In this document: positions 36,201 through 48,589 of the stretch, one piece after another | How the letters are laid out: each line of letters opens with the position of its first letter | Numbering within the stretch: the first letter of the stretch is position 1 | NCBI RefSeq assembly: GCF_014805625.2 | Contig: NW_023998415.1 | Span: 34,788,447 to 34,852,446, forward strand | DNA length: 64,000 nucleotides | Reading direction: 5' to 3' | Source of the DNA: Glossina fuscipes | Lineage: Eukaryota > Arthropoda > Insecta > Diptera > Glossinidae | Notes under the pieces: model-generated | Databases searched by the model: none | What the model saw: only the letters and a program-made list of their open reading frames with translations | Told to the model about the DNA's origin: nothing | Made by a program: the position numbers and the translations under genes

Positions 36201-37794
36201 CAAAGCCATCTATTGAAGAAGAAATGTTTCCAACATTTTCTTTGCCCTATTGTTTGTGATGATATGAATGTATGTATGTATGTATGTGCTTCAAGATGTA
36301 GATTAATATATGCTATGCAGTTTTTTGCCAATTATGATCGACTTAATTGATCTTTGATAAGCAACTGCGTGGGTATTGTATTATGTAAGCTAAATTTTCA
36401 CAACGGATGATTAGAAAATTATCTCTAATCGCAAACACACGCACCTTATATATTCTTGAACAGATATTTCTACATTTTACATAATTTTATTAAAGGCAAA
36501 AAAAAAGGAGAAGAGCTAATAAGACTAATAAAGCTTTTCGGACAAAACTTTTCATTTAAGAAAAATTATTCATTGGCTTTCCCCTAATTTGATGTTTACC
36601 ACTCTCTTGACAAAAAAGAGTTGGCTCGTTCTTTAGTAGAATTAATACTTGTTCTATACAATTTGTTTTTTTTTTTTTTTTTGTTTAATTTCAAATTTTC
36701 AAACCCCCGAAGGACGGAGATAGGGGTATATGCATATTTTGTGGAAGGAGGGAGGTTTCAAGAAAAATCTACAGAGTAGGTGTATTTTAGTTTAGATAGA
36801 TAGAGCGATATCGTCTTAAGATTGGACAGAAATACTGGAATTTCTTTCATACAGATTAGTATGGAGAACGGGTTAAATCAAACAAAGGAAACATCTACAA
36901 TACAGTCCCAAGGTAGACTTCGTTTTTGAAAGCGAAGGAATTGAATTTCTTTTTACGCATTATCTCTAACGCATAACGCAATATATGCGATAGTGAGACA
37001 CACCCGTCCCATCCAATATTATAGAATGTCAAATTTCTTGCTTTTGTTTTATGTGTTAATTTAAAGGTTAAAGAGATTTCTTACTCCATGTCTTCTATCG
37101 ACACAGTTTAACTTTCAAAGTCATTTTCAAACCTGATCAATTAAAATTGAATAAATGACAAAATTCATATTATTGTTTGAAATCCTGTCAGAGGCAAGAA
37201 AAATTCGAAAAACGTTACATGCCCACAAGTAAATTAATGCCTTAAGTGATTTATTAGCTTTCTATATGTATTGTCAGATTTCTGGTATGTCTAGTCCTCA
37301 TTATCGTGAAAATGAGGACGAGACTAACGTAACTAGCTTTTCATCTTTAGATATAATGATAAAATTAATATTCAGTCCAATTATGTGACAAAACTTTATC
37401 ACCTTTTGACTGCACGTGGGAAACTTCTTTTTGGTCTCTTTTTTATACTTTCTAGTTAATTAAATGTCAAACTCATGTCTTATTAACAACGGCATACATT
37501 TTTCATTAGCTTGTTAAAGAGAATGCACAAAATATTAATACACATGATGCTTAATAGCAATAGTTCTTCCCCCTTCGCGCGTTGCCTTCCGCTACTAACA
37601 ATTATCATGTTTTGAAAAGTTTGTCGCCAAATCATCTTTATATTCTGCGAATTTTCAACGCCTAATATAACATCTCTACTGCACAAATACAATTTGTGGC
37701 AATTTAAAAAGTTCCGCACACCCGTGCATACATTTCAGATATTCACACTCGCAAGCGAATCTTCGAATGAAACATATGCATATAGAATGGAATG
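33221..37794. other. Gene-free stretch
   Basis: AT-rich DNA with poly-T at 35,452-35,476, a (GTAT)n run at 36,269-36,287 and poly-T at 36,666-36,682. No ORF here (117 codons at 33,597-33,950 being the longest) has a recognisable domain. The segment 36,700-36,830 contains AGGACGGAGATAGGGGTATA, faintly reminiscent of the dispersed repeat, but too little to call. Confidence 0.5.
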
Positions 37795-37870
37795 AGAAAG
37801 AAATTACATTCGACTTAGGCCGAATCTTTTAACACCCATCGCTACCTTGCACACGATATTGAATTACTCG
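37795..37870 (+). repeat. Dispersed hairpin-start repeat, left end only
   Basis: GAGAAAGAAATTACATTCGA leads into the hairpin ATTCG-ACTTAGGC-CGAAT at 37,808-37,825, followed by CTTTTAACACCCATCGC. It lines up with the left ends at 48,593 (TATACCCATCCC) and 49,940. No right end is recognisable downstream, so this is a truncated or decayed copy. Confidence 0.5.
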
Positions 37871-39714
37871 GCCCGATCAGGCGAACAATTATTCATTCGA
37901 TATATGAATCATTCATTACTCGCATTATATTGTCTATCTGTCATATACATACAAGTTCAAGGAATATTTTATTATGATTTAGCAACGTCTTGTGAAGGTC
38001 ATCAACGAAATTATATATGATTTCAATATATTTTGAAAAACTGAATGAAAGTTAAATTCAATGCATTTTTCATTTAAGAAAGCGATGCAAATGATAAGAA
38101 AATATTTTAGAGCAAGATAAGTGTAACCATCTAGTGCTCTTCTCTCTATTATTACTATTATTATTATTTTTTTTTTTTGTTTTCGAAATATAGCCAAAAA
38201 TCTGGTAATTTCCTTATATTAATAAAAATTGATCAAATATTTTTCAGTAGAGAGATCGGTTTCACTATAGAGAAATATGTAGATAAGCAGAAGGACAGAC
38301 AGATAGGTAGATATGTTCGAATTAATTCCCTTTGTTTTTTCAGGTGAATAAAAAATATATATATAGGTATGAGATTTTAGGGAGTATTTGATGCACATTT
38401 TTCTATGCATTCAGAAGTTTTTGGCAAAATTAATAAACTCTCTAGGGTGAGTAAAGGAAATAGTACCTAACCATACGGATGAGAGAAACAAGTAAAAATA
38501 CATTCTTATAAATTTGACGGAATGCATATGCTTGTATATATATACATATATAGATATATATATATATCTACTATGTGTTATAAGTAATATATTTTCTTGT
38601 ATAAAAAGCATATTTTTCTCAAATATGATGCCAAACCGCACGTTGTATATGTAAAATACCATCAAAACCGCGCCATAAATCGTAAACATGCGCGAGAACA
38701 TGTAAAAAATATTTAATGAATGCTTTAAGCGTCCGCGTGTATGTACGATTTAGACTTTTGTCTGTCTGCGCATTTGTATGTGTATGCTTGTTTTGTGGTT
38801 TTTTTTTTACATCACAACACAAAAACAAAAAAAATAAAAAATAAAAAATAAAATAAAAAAAAGTGAAGATAAATCATTGTATTATGCTGTCGTCTATCTT
38901 CCTCGCAGTCTATCATCGTTTTATTTTAACTAACTTAACGGTGAACGTTTCCTCAACGTTTTCTATTTTATTTTATTACTTGTTTTTTATTTTTGCTTTG
39001 GTTTTTCTCTTACGTTTTTGTTGTTTTTGATAACAATGCGTTGATAACGGCACTTACGTATTGAAAGCCGCACAAAGGCGGCAACTTCTCTTTGACTAAA
39101 GGACCAATTGTACCGTTAAGTCTGATGAGTTGCAGTCAACTATAAAAAAAAAAATAAATAAATAAATTAATAGAGAGATTTATTACGAATTGCACTAATA
39201 AATAGAAATAAAATTGAAATGAGAATTATATTAAAAACACAACAAGTGAGAAAATAAAACAACAAACATAATAATCCAACATAAACTGAAAGTTTGTCTA
39301 TGTGATCATCACTTTGGACCGCTGAAAAATAAGAAAATATTTCGAATAATAATATTCGAACACATTATTAAGCATATATTCAGCTATTAAGAAAAAAAAT
39401 TATTTTTGAAAAATTTGCACTGATTCTCCCCCGTCAACTAATCTATCTTCCTTATAATACATTAGTTAAATATTCCCGACATCGGCACAGAATCGTCGCC
39501 TGCAACAAAATTTCAGTCATCAGATAAAGCTAACTATTTTCAGAGCGAAACAGAACCATCTCAATTTCCTATATTGATTAAACCACGCTTTGCTTCTCCT
39601 CAAAGCAAAGGTTGACTTAACGCTGCTCTACTGATTTTAAACGAGATCATACGGATATCGATGAGTCCGCAAGTATCGCAAGTCGATAACAAGAATTGAA
39701 AAAAAAAAACAAGA
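37871..39714. other. Gene-free stretch
   Basis: TTA-rich and TA-rich tracts at 38,147-38,177 and 38,535-38,568 and an A-rich tract at 38,820-38,862. No protein similarity recognised. Confidence 0.5.
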
Positions 39715-40010
39715 ACGTAAGTTCGAACAATTGCTCCAGCCACTGTATTATCCAAATGTAGACCACCCTCAGCGATTATTATCTGCTCGCAAAACCAAAA
39801 AGGGAGAATGAAATCGTTCAAAATTGAAGCATATTTTAAGGGTCTTGATAAATTGCTCTGCAAATAAAGCATCGAAGCATATCAGTGAAGCGTTCGATTA
39901 GTTGTATCTCTTTTAAAGGAGATTGTGTTGATAAATAAAATTGAATTTTGCAAAAACGAAATTATTTTTCCGACTGAGTGCCGGGAATTTTTGACCAATG
40001 TATTACTTAA
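39715..40010 (+). pseudogene. irritans-type mariner transposase, C-terminal relic
   Basis: FEQLLQPLYYPNVDHPQRLL near 39,724 aligns with FELLPHPPYSPDLAPSDYWLF, which holds the third catalytic D; that position has been replaced. After a frameshift KIEAYFKGLDKLLCK near 39,821 matches TEAYFEGKDKSFYK, and KEIVLINKIEFCKN near 39,917 matches the ITLEGDYVDE-stop-3' UTR segment of this family. About 100 residues' worth is recognisable. Stops are frequent. The 3' segment GGGAATTTTTGACCAATGTA near 39,988 corresponds to AGGACTTGTTGATGTATCAC at 52.69 kb. Confidence 0.65.
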
Positions 40011-41966
40011 TCGGGCAATTAGTCAGCGTCTATGTGGTGGTCCGGAAAAATTATAGATAGACGAGGAGATATTTAGTTAACTTTTCGAAAATTTTATTAA
40101 TCCAAGGTTAAGACTTGTATAATGATTCAAGAAAAGCAGAATACTTGCAATTTTTCGGGAATTGGGAGCTTGCTAGTAGACGGATTTAGCTAAGTAACTT
40201 GACAAGATTGTTAAAAAAAGGCATTAATACCACGATTTATTTTGTATTTGCAAAATTCTAGTGACTCTCGCAAGCATGACTTCAATTGGCGACGAAGATG
40301 ATAAATACAAAAACGTAAAGTGACATATATATATATATATATATATACATGATTCTACACGAGTTAAAAAGGGGAAAAAAAAATCCCTTTTTACATAGTT
40401 TGTTTTGTTTGAACACAATTTTCAATATTCTAGCGGTTCTTTCATTCTCACTCCTCACAAACATACACGGTAATTTCCCGATATACTCCTCCCAATTCAT
40501 TTGAATTATATCGATTACTTGTTTAGGTTACTTGTTTAGGTCTGGCATCAATCTACTATTTTTTTTATTTAGTCAATATATTTTTTTATGCGAATATTTT
40601 TTTTGCACGAAAATTTTGGGAACGTATCTGTCGTGCAAAATGATAATTAGGTGTATAAGCAATTGCGAAATTTGTGTAGACTGGTTACGCTCGCTGAAAT
40701 CAAATGAAGTTTTTCGATAAAAACGTATTTAGTTTATTGCTGACTTTATATAACCTTATGAAAAATCGTGAGCATAAAAAATGTACATAATAATCAATAT
40801 TTTTGCCGAAACTTATTTATTACTTGTGCTAAGTACTCATCTATTCATGTAACCTACTGGCGGTTAGAAAGAAGTGTGGAATGGAGATGGCAAGGAGATA
40901 GGGGCTATCGGTAAGTGTATGGCCAAGGTAAACTCTATCGCACTTGAGGCTTCAATCACACGCAAACACTGACTTGGTAGTCGCAAGTATTAAGTACATA
41001 TATATCGCTTTAATAATAAACTTAGTTTATCCCGAATTGAAAATAATATTTCTTCAAATAGCTTTTCTATTTACTTATAAATGACGTGAATGAAAATCGC
41101 AAAGAATGTGGAAGAAGACAAACAAAAAAAAAAGGCTTTGTTCGTTTTGTTTAAAACTTTGGTATAAAGTATTATTTAATTAAATTCATTTCGTTGCCTA
41201 TTTCCCTTGATACGACGCAACATCCATCATAGGAAGACGGCAAGAACACGTTGTCGATCTCGATCTAGGCTTTATTACAAATACCTAAAATTGTCGATAA
41301 AGACTGTCAGTGATCTGTTGACACTTACGCAACTGAAAAACCCAGTTCTCTACTTGAATTTAGAGTATACCTCGAATTGCTTACAAAGAGCTGCGTGTAA
41401 GCGGTAATCGGTATTAAATATCAATTGTCTTTTCTTTTTTTTTTTTTTTTTTGGAGATTCGATGAGCTTCTGCGGTTTTCATTTAACTTGCAGAGGAAGA
41501 GAAAGACGGGCCAATTTTATTTGGTCCACTGCATACGGAAAGATGAAAAGAAGAACAGCCAAGAAGTTAAAGAACTAAATATGAGTCTAAACTTGATTTA
41601 AGCAATTGAAAATTTGCATACAATCTTTGCCATCTTCGCGCGGTACGTGCCAATGAATGCGATGATAGAAATAATATTTTTCAGTGATAGTAAGTAGAGG
41701 AGATATGTTTTTAAAAAATTCGCAAGCGTTATAGCCGTATCAGCAGTTGCCATCTATGTCAGCAATTTAAAGATGAATATGAATGAGTGTCTTCATAAAA
41801 TTCAATCGGGATCATTAGTGTTGTGACATATTTTATCGCTGTTACACATGTTACACATCATCTTAAATGAAATGAAATCTTGGTGAAATTCAACTTGAAG
41901 GAATCACAGCATTGAGCATAATATTGCGTTGCCTTATATTGTGTGTACATTTGTGGATAAATATAC

Positions 41967-41968
<2 letters not shown>

Positions 41969-42003
<35 letters not shown>

Positions 42004-42029
42004 GCATACACATGCCCACATATACATAT

Positions 42030-42080
<51 letters not shown>
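41969..42080. repeat. Long interrupted (TA)n array
   Basis: Two long TA blocks separated by ATGCATACACATGCCCACA and several TACATATA units. It is the longest TA array fully present in the window and produces spurious YIYIYI reading frames on both strands. Confidence 0.95.
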
Positions 42081-42081
<1 letters not shown>

Positions 42082-42667
42082 GCACAGATAAAAGCCCACG
42101 TATTTTGCATTTACAATTCCATTCACATACATTGAAGCAGACAAAGAAGTGACGGCAACGCTCCAGCGAAAACCAGTTTATGTACATACTTATGTTTATC
42201 TATTTATGTTGATCTGAGCAAATATACGTACGTGTACGAACAAGTGCGCGTGAGCGATTTTTCATCTACAATTTATCGTCTGAATATTGTTGAGTTTTGC
42301 GTTTATTTTATTTTTATATATATATATATATATTTTTTTTTTTTGTTTTTTGTAAAATCAAACAATCACTGCAAAAAGGAAGAATACGTTCATCTATGTA
42401 AGCGCTTCGAGCAAATATTAAACCGTCGTAACGTATACAGACTTGTAATGTATACGCTCATCCTGTATAGCTTTCCACCCACCAATTTGAAACCATTTTT
42501 TGAATGTGTGTAAGTCTTTTAACGTTACCATAAGCAAGCACATACACGAACGCGTTCCGTACGTACACTAACACATTTATAAGCATTACATTCGATTGCT
42601 GTAATGTGCAAAAGTCAGACTTGTTTTAAACGCGTTTTTGTCAATTTTTTACTATTACTAACTGAGG

Positions 42668-42712
42668 CAATAATAATGATGATGTTGATGATGATGATGA
42701 TAATGATGATGT
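42668..42712. repeat. (GAT)n-rich imperfect trinucleotide repeat
   Basis: AATAATGATGATG, TTGATGATGATGATG and ATAATGATGATG units form an imperfect GAT array. Read directly from the sequence. Confidence 0.9.
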
Positions 42713-43004
42713 AATTTTCTAATATTTTCTTTTTAAGGTTGAACAACATCTTCGCTCGATAACAAAGTATCAAAAACATAAGAAAAATTCGTAATGCAAT
42801 GTAAAGTGAGAAATCATGGATAGATAAAACTTGCACCAACTGCCACTCACTTAACTTTTGTAAAAATGCCACCACCCTTTCATCCAGTAAGTAATAACGC
42901 CGCTGCTCTCATTTGCGGTGATTAACTTTGTTATCAACGCTGTGCGCGAATCTGTAAATAAAGTTGAATTGTGAACCTTTCGTTCCCTTTATCATTTCGT
43001 AGAA

Positions 43005-43009
<5 letters not shown>

Positions 43010-43043
<34 letters not shown>
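43010..43043. repeat. Poly-A tract (~34)
   Basis: An uninterrupted A run, followed by AGCAAAAACAAAAACAG. The longest A homopolymer in the window. No retroposon body was recognised upstream. Confidence 0.95.
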
Positions 43044-43044
<1 letters not shown>

Positions 43045-43454
43045 CAAAAACAAAAACAGAGAAAGAAAATGTTTAGAAAAAGCCTAAATGAAAGGAAAGC
43101 AAAAATTTATAGTGTGTACATATGAAATTTATTACATATCTGTATATATATGAGTGCGGGTGCATATGGATCTAGAAAGTAGAAAAATGCAAATTCAAAA
43201 ACACTAACACATTGAAAAGAATGTTGCTTTTCCTTATTTTAGATTTAATCATGGCTTCCATATTCATTTCGAATAGAAATTTTATTCAGCATATGTCCTT
43301 GCCATACAAATGCACACATCGGCACACAGCACCGATTCAACGTTTATAGAGGAGAGGACTTTTTCTCTGAATATGCTTAATGTGCTTCTATTGTACGTAG
43401 GTGTGCATACACATACGAATTTGTATGCATACATATGTATATCTGTCGCACACA

Positions 43455-43489
<35 letters not shown>

Positions 43490-43594
43490 ATACAATACAT
43501 GCAGTCAGGCATTTTACATACGTAGAATTTACATACATATTAAAATACATATTTGTATATATATAAGATACGTTTACAGACATGTACAAACAAC

Positions 43595-43641
43595 CATATA
43601 TATATATATATATATATATACCTATATATTTTTATATATAC

Positions 43642-43682
<41 letters not shown>
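43595..43682. repeat. (TA)n array left of the gap
   Basis: Two TA arrays separated by ACCTATATATTTTTATATATAC-type sequence; the second runs directly into the N gap. The true array length is unknown. Confidence 0.95.
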
Positions 43683-43782
43683 NNNNNNNNNNNNNNNNNN
43701 NNNNNNNNNNNNNNNNNNNNNNNNNNNNNNNNNNNNNNNNNNNNNNNNNNNNNNNNNNNNNNNNNNNNNNNNNNNNNNNNNN
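43683..43782. other. Assembly gap of 100 N
   Basis: Exactly 100 consecutive N. The round number is the conventional placeholder for a gap of unknown size. TA repeats stand on both sides, so the assembly most likely broke inside a long TA array. Confidence 0.98.
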
Positions 43783-43825
43783 TATATATATATATATATA
43801 TATATGTACATATATATATATATGT
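43783..43825. repeat. (TA)n array right of the gap
   Basis: TATATA runs with GTACATATATA interruptions continue directly from the gap to about 43,825. Confidence 0.95.
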
Positions 43826-44065
43826 ACGTACGTGTTGAAGCTTTCCCTTCACCATACACACATATATGTTTATAAAAAAGTTGTGATTATGTGTGCATTT
43901 GTCGTTATATTTGCGTGTGCGGTGAAGTATGTTGTTGTAATTGTTACCGAGATTGTTGCTTAAGGGTCAGTCATTTCGGTGTTTTATATGTCAGCCATAC
44001 TGCGGTTTTGTTCATCAGTATTAACGTTAAACAAGCAAAACGTTGTACTTACTTACATAATCAGG

Positions 44066-44106
44066 CACACACACACACACACAAACACATACATACACAC
44101 ACACAT
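44066..44106. repeat. (CA)n microsatellite
   Basis: CA units with AAACACATACATACA interruptions. Read directly from the sequence. Confidence 0.95.
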
Positions 44107-46086
44107 TAATAAACATATCCCATAACGAATCTTTAACTGCATGCATACACCAATTTGTACACACTAGTTATAAAAATTCAACTGACCTGAGCTTAACTTT
44201 AGGCGATAAAACTTTCATTTATTTTTCCACACTCACTTGCACACATATATCATTTGATTCCTATTCATAATCAGCATCGTTAATGCATTTCGAATTGAGT
44301 GTTCTCTCCATAGCCATATTAAGCCGAGCATTGTATTAATATTACATTAAAATCAATCCGGTCAATAATTTCGATCCACCAAATCGATAAAATTATTAAA
44401 GCTCTTTTTCATTTGGTTTCCCATTATTTGAAATACGCGACACAATAAATTGATTCATTTAATTTTGTAAAAATTGAAAAACATTTTCCTTATGTGTTTT
44501 ATATATGTACATATATATACACATTTTCCATTTTTCGACTAAAATATAATAAAATTGTTGTTATAAGTTCAATATATCTCGTTTTTACATCCAATTATTA
44601 ACATTGTAATGCATTTTCATTCGAAATAATCGTCAAGAAAACTAATGTCATTTGAAAATGTCAGTATTCGATCTGCTCCTTGGAATGAAGTGAATGATGA
44701 TCTCCTCTCAAAACTCGAGTAAGTTGTCGTCATTTGTCCCTTTGACGCAATATATATTCGAGAAATATAAATTTAGCGTACGACTTCCGCTTTCGTCTAT
44801 CGTCACCGATCGAGATCATGTTGCATGCATAACCAACTGCTACGATTAACAACCGCTTTGCTCATATTCCAATAAAAATTCATTTTCTTTTTTTTCATCC
44901 TGTAATTATTCTTTACTTAAGCGCTTACAACATAGTTACGAAAGATCGACGCAAAACCTTGCCCAAAGCTATATATATTGCATAACAGTTATCTACGATA
45001 ATCGGCCATGGATATCAGTTGATTCAGTTATTCGCTTACTCGCTAGATCATAATGATTCTATCAGTTTTCTAACTGGCCAAGTATTATCGAACAAAATTT
45101 GCTGAGACAGATGTGAGAAGAATATATTTGATTAATGGACTTATGGTCTGCAAGTATGTAGAAAAAAAAAAAAGTTATGTAGCGTTCATAAAATATTTTT
45201 TTGCAAATCCCTTGCTTTTCGATGTTAGCTGATAGCGATGGGTACAAAAACTGTTCGATTCGAACTGAACGAAATATTGTTGCTTCGCTTTTATGTCCAA
45301 CTATTAACATGAACAAAAATATCTATGCTTCCGTTTGTGAAGGAAAAAGAGACACGATTGCATGAAATATTTGTACTAACAATTTGCCTTTGGGCAATTA
45401 TTTGTTCGTAAAATCAACATTGTTTACCTATCCTTGCTGTAGAGAAACAAAACTTTAGTATTTGGTTTATACTACTAATTGGCAATAGTTTAACAAACGG
45501 CTGACTTAAAAACAAATTGTCTCGATTTGATTATGAAATTACGCTTTATCTTTTTTTGAAATTTAAAAATGTTCTCTCACTGACTGAATGCTGCCACAAG
45601 AGGTAATAATCTCGCGCCCATTATAGTAGCAGCACATTATTACTATGATTATTATTATTATTATTGAATAGCAACTGTCAATCCGTTTCGGATAGAAAGT
45701 GCAAATCAGGCAAGACCGTCTTACATTAAATTAAATAGGCCACACGGACAAAACGCACGTATTATTGTACCTAGTTCGGTGATAGTGGAATGTTTCACTT
45801 TCTAACCAACGAAACACTCCAGAGACGATTACGCCCAAGAAATATGTGCGGAAGAGCTCTTACGGGGACAGATGGACGGTCGAAATATTTTTACTAGGCG
45901 CGCTGCAATTGAAGCCTGAGCTATCCTGCACACTGTCCTACATCCTACCTATAGTCGTCCTCGGCCAATAAATTTGTTTGAATGGATCCCGAAGTTGGGC
46001 GCTCAGATCTCTATAAAAAAAGTAAAATCAATAAATAACTCACCATATTTTCACTAAGTGACGAAACATGAAACGATGATGATTTA

Positions 46087-46089
<3 letters not shown>

Positions 46090-46119
<30 letters not shown>
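46090..46119. repeat. (AAT)n microsatellite
   Basis: About ten uninterrupted AAT units. Confidence 0.95.
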
Positions 46120-46453
46120 TAAATAAAAGTAAACAATGAGCACATGAATGAAAACTATAAGTAATTTTTCAGCTTACGTGATATATATGAAAGATATAAA
46201 TGTGTTCATTAGCTTACGCTATACAAAAAGAGTGCAATAAAAATGACGGTTGGGTACTACTGCATTCGATGTTCGTTGAGTAGTGTTGCTTTAGAGATGA
46301 CGTAGTAAGTTGAGTTTATATCACATCGATTATCATATCGATGGGTTCGTAGTCGTTCCGTTTATTCAGTTTTACATGTATTAGATTGTGCCGAAACTTG
46401 TCAATGCTATTTCATTATTTGCCATTCAACACGTCATAGTCTGCATTTATATG

Positions 46454-46479
46454 TGCGTGTGTGTGTGTGTGTGTGTGTA
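46454..46479. repeat. (GT)n microsatellite
   Basis: About thirteen GT units, slightly interrupted at the left edge (GTGCGTGTG). Confidence 0.95.
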
Positions 46480-48589
46480 ACAAATTTATTTTGTTCTCTT
46501 TTATCTTTTAGCAATAAAACGGCTTCAATTTATGCATTCAATTGTTTCAATGACTAATTCATTCGAACGTTATGCTCCTCTTTAAGAAATTCTTTTACTT
46601 TGATTTCATTTAAAGCGAGAATAAAAACTTCACAGTTAGAAGCTCGTAATTTGCCATGAAATTTCTTCGGCTTCCTTGCAATTTTCTTACGTTAGTTACA
46701 TCCACTTCGGCTTATGATAGCATTTTCACAAAGTCGAATATTCCTAAGGTCGAGAAGCTGCTCAATTATATGCATTTTTCACAAGCAAAATACACACTCA
46801 AAACATATACAAATGTTGTATTTTGTTGATTTGTTGTTACTTTACTGTTCACGTTTCCAATTTGAGTTTATTAATTTGCGATAGTTATGGACATTCTTTT
46901 ATTCGAATCAAATATTTATTTAGAATCTAAAATACAAACATGACACAACAAGTTGTAATCATTAGCAAAAATTGGTGACACAGTTTTCAAACCAATATTC
47001 CGCAATTGTCTTCGGCAAAAGCAAAATATTTATTTTTCAATTTTTATATCAAACCTATTCATCTTGTTATCGTAACATGTATTATTTTTATTTTTTTTTT
47101 GCATTAGTACTTGCAATAAGGAACTAATAATTTCCCAAATAAAAAACCTCACTGTGCTTGTTTATAAAAAAATAAATCAATAAATAAATCAAAAAAAAAA
47201 AAATAACATTAAACTCATTCGACATAACGCTTCAACTTTTATATCATTTTGTTTTTGTACGAGTAAAACCTGACACTATCAACCATTGACAAAATTCAAC
47301 GATAAAATGAATCATTTTGTTGAACCAACTGGTGGTTTCTTTCTTTTACCGTCAACTTGATTTCTCAATTTACTTAATTTATAATTAGCATGCTTTGGTC
47401 ATATTAAATAGCATTTACCCGCACAACATCTTCTCAATGGCAATGCTCAAATCGTGCTCCTAGCTTAGCGTTTTGCCCAAGAACAAAACGAGAAGAAGAC
47501 AAGAAAAAAAAACTGGCTCCCAACTGGCGACTAGTAACTAAAAGAGTTTTAAGGAAGTGATGCCATCGCACACAAATAATGACTTTTTTCGATATATAAA
47601 ATTATATGGGAAGTGATTGCAGAGAGCATCGGTCCTTGCTTAGATTAAAAGACGTAAAGACAACAAATTTTATTAAAATCTCTTGGAAACTTGGCGACTT
47701 AAAAAAAAAAATAAATAAAAAATAAAAAAAAATGAAAAATAATTTCAGAATGATTTTCAGAACTTTCGCGATATATATAATAAAACAAAGGAAAGGAACA
47801 GGGCAAGTAATGCAAGGTACAAAAACGTTATACTTTTTAAAGCCATAGATAAATTTTCCAAAAAAATTAAATTTTTTTTTTTTTTTTTTGCCTTAAAAAT
47901 TTTTCAAAAATAAGTAAAGTTTCTCAGTTATGCAACATATATGATAATAGATGAAAATTCATATGAAGACTACATATTAGCAAAAACCATCAGTGTGCAT
48001 GTAATGGCATATGCAGAAGTGAACAAGCATCAATAAACCCAAAATATGAATAAAAATCGAAAACGACTTTGAAAACTTGCACTTTCGTTTTTTCATGTAC
48101 CGTTAGGAACAACATGAGCAGCAAAACTGCTGGAACCAAGAGAGGGTTTAAAAACTCGGACAAACCGATACAAAGTTTTCCCTCTTGTACTTAAGGAAGT
48201 CGCAAATGCTGAACAATTGACAACTGGCCGTAAATACATGTTGTGCATATTATTTATTATCTCTATTTAATAAATAGGTAAAACTACTATGGCATATGAG
48301 TTTTTCATGCAAAAGCTACAATAAATTGAACCCACATTGACTAGTTGGTGGGCAATATTTTCTTATAGGTTTAAAATTAATTTAGAAATGTTTCATCGTA
48401 ACTTCTGTTAATCTAAATAAATTGCGTATTGAATGTTTTTACCATAAAGTCAATAGTTAACGAGTGCATCGTTCATCGAGTGTGGAAAGCAAGAAATTTA
48501 ATTTTACCCAACTTACTGAATGCCAGAACAAATGTCGTCGACTAAGTGAATTTTAAAAAATGAAATTAAATGAAACCACCGAAGAAAAA

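Larger units (their letters stand above)
40011..43594. other. Gene-free stretch rich in (TA)n
   Basis: TA arrays at 40,324-40,348, 41,969-42,080 and 42,316-42,333, poly-T at 41,435-41,452, a GAT-rich tract at 42,668-42,712, poly-A at 43,010-43,043 and poly-T at 43,458-43,486. A 14-base tandem duplication (TTACTTGTTTAGG) lies at 40,515-40,541. No host or transposon protein recognised. Confidence 0.5.
43826..48589. other. Gene-free stretch
   Basis: Contains a (CA)n array at 44,066-44,106, an ATT run at 45,648-45,665, an (AAT)n array at 46,090-46,119, a (GT)n array at 46,454-46,479 and A-rich tracts near 47,191 and 47,702-47,735. A relatively GC-rich block at 45,700-46,010 is noted in the findings. 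No protein similarity recognised. Confidence 0.5.

Noticed and set aside
41858..42187. 109-codon minus-strand ORF rich in Tyr and Ile
   Set aside because: A translation of the TA array at 41,969-42,080.
43553..43963. 136-codon ORF spanning the gap
   Set aside because: It reads through 100 N and TA microsatellites; not a real coding sequence.
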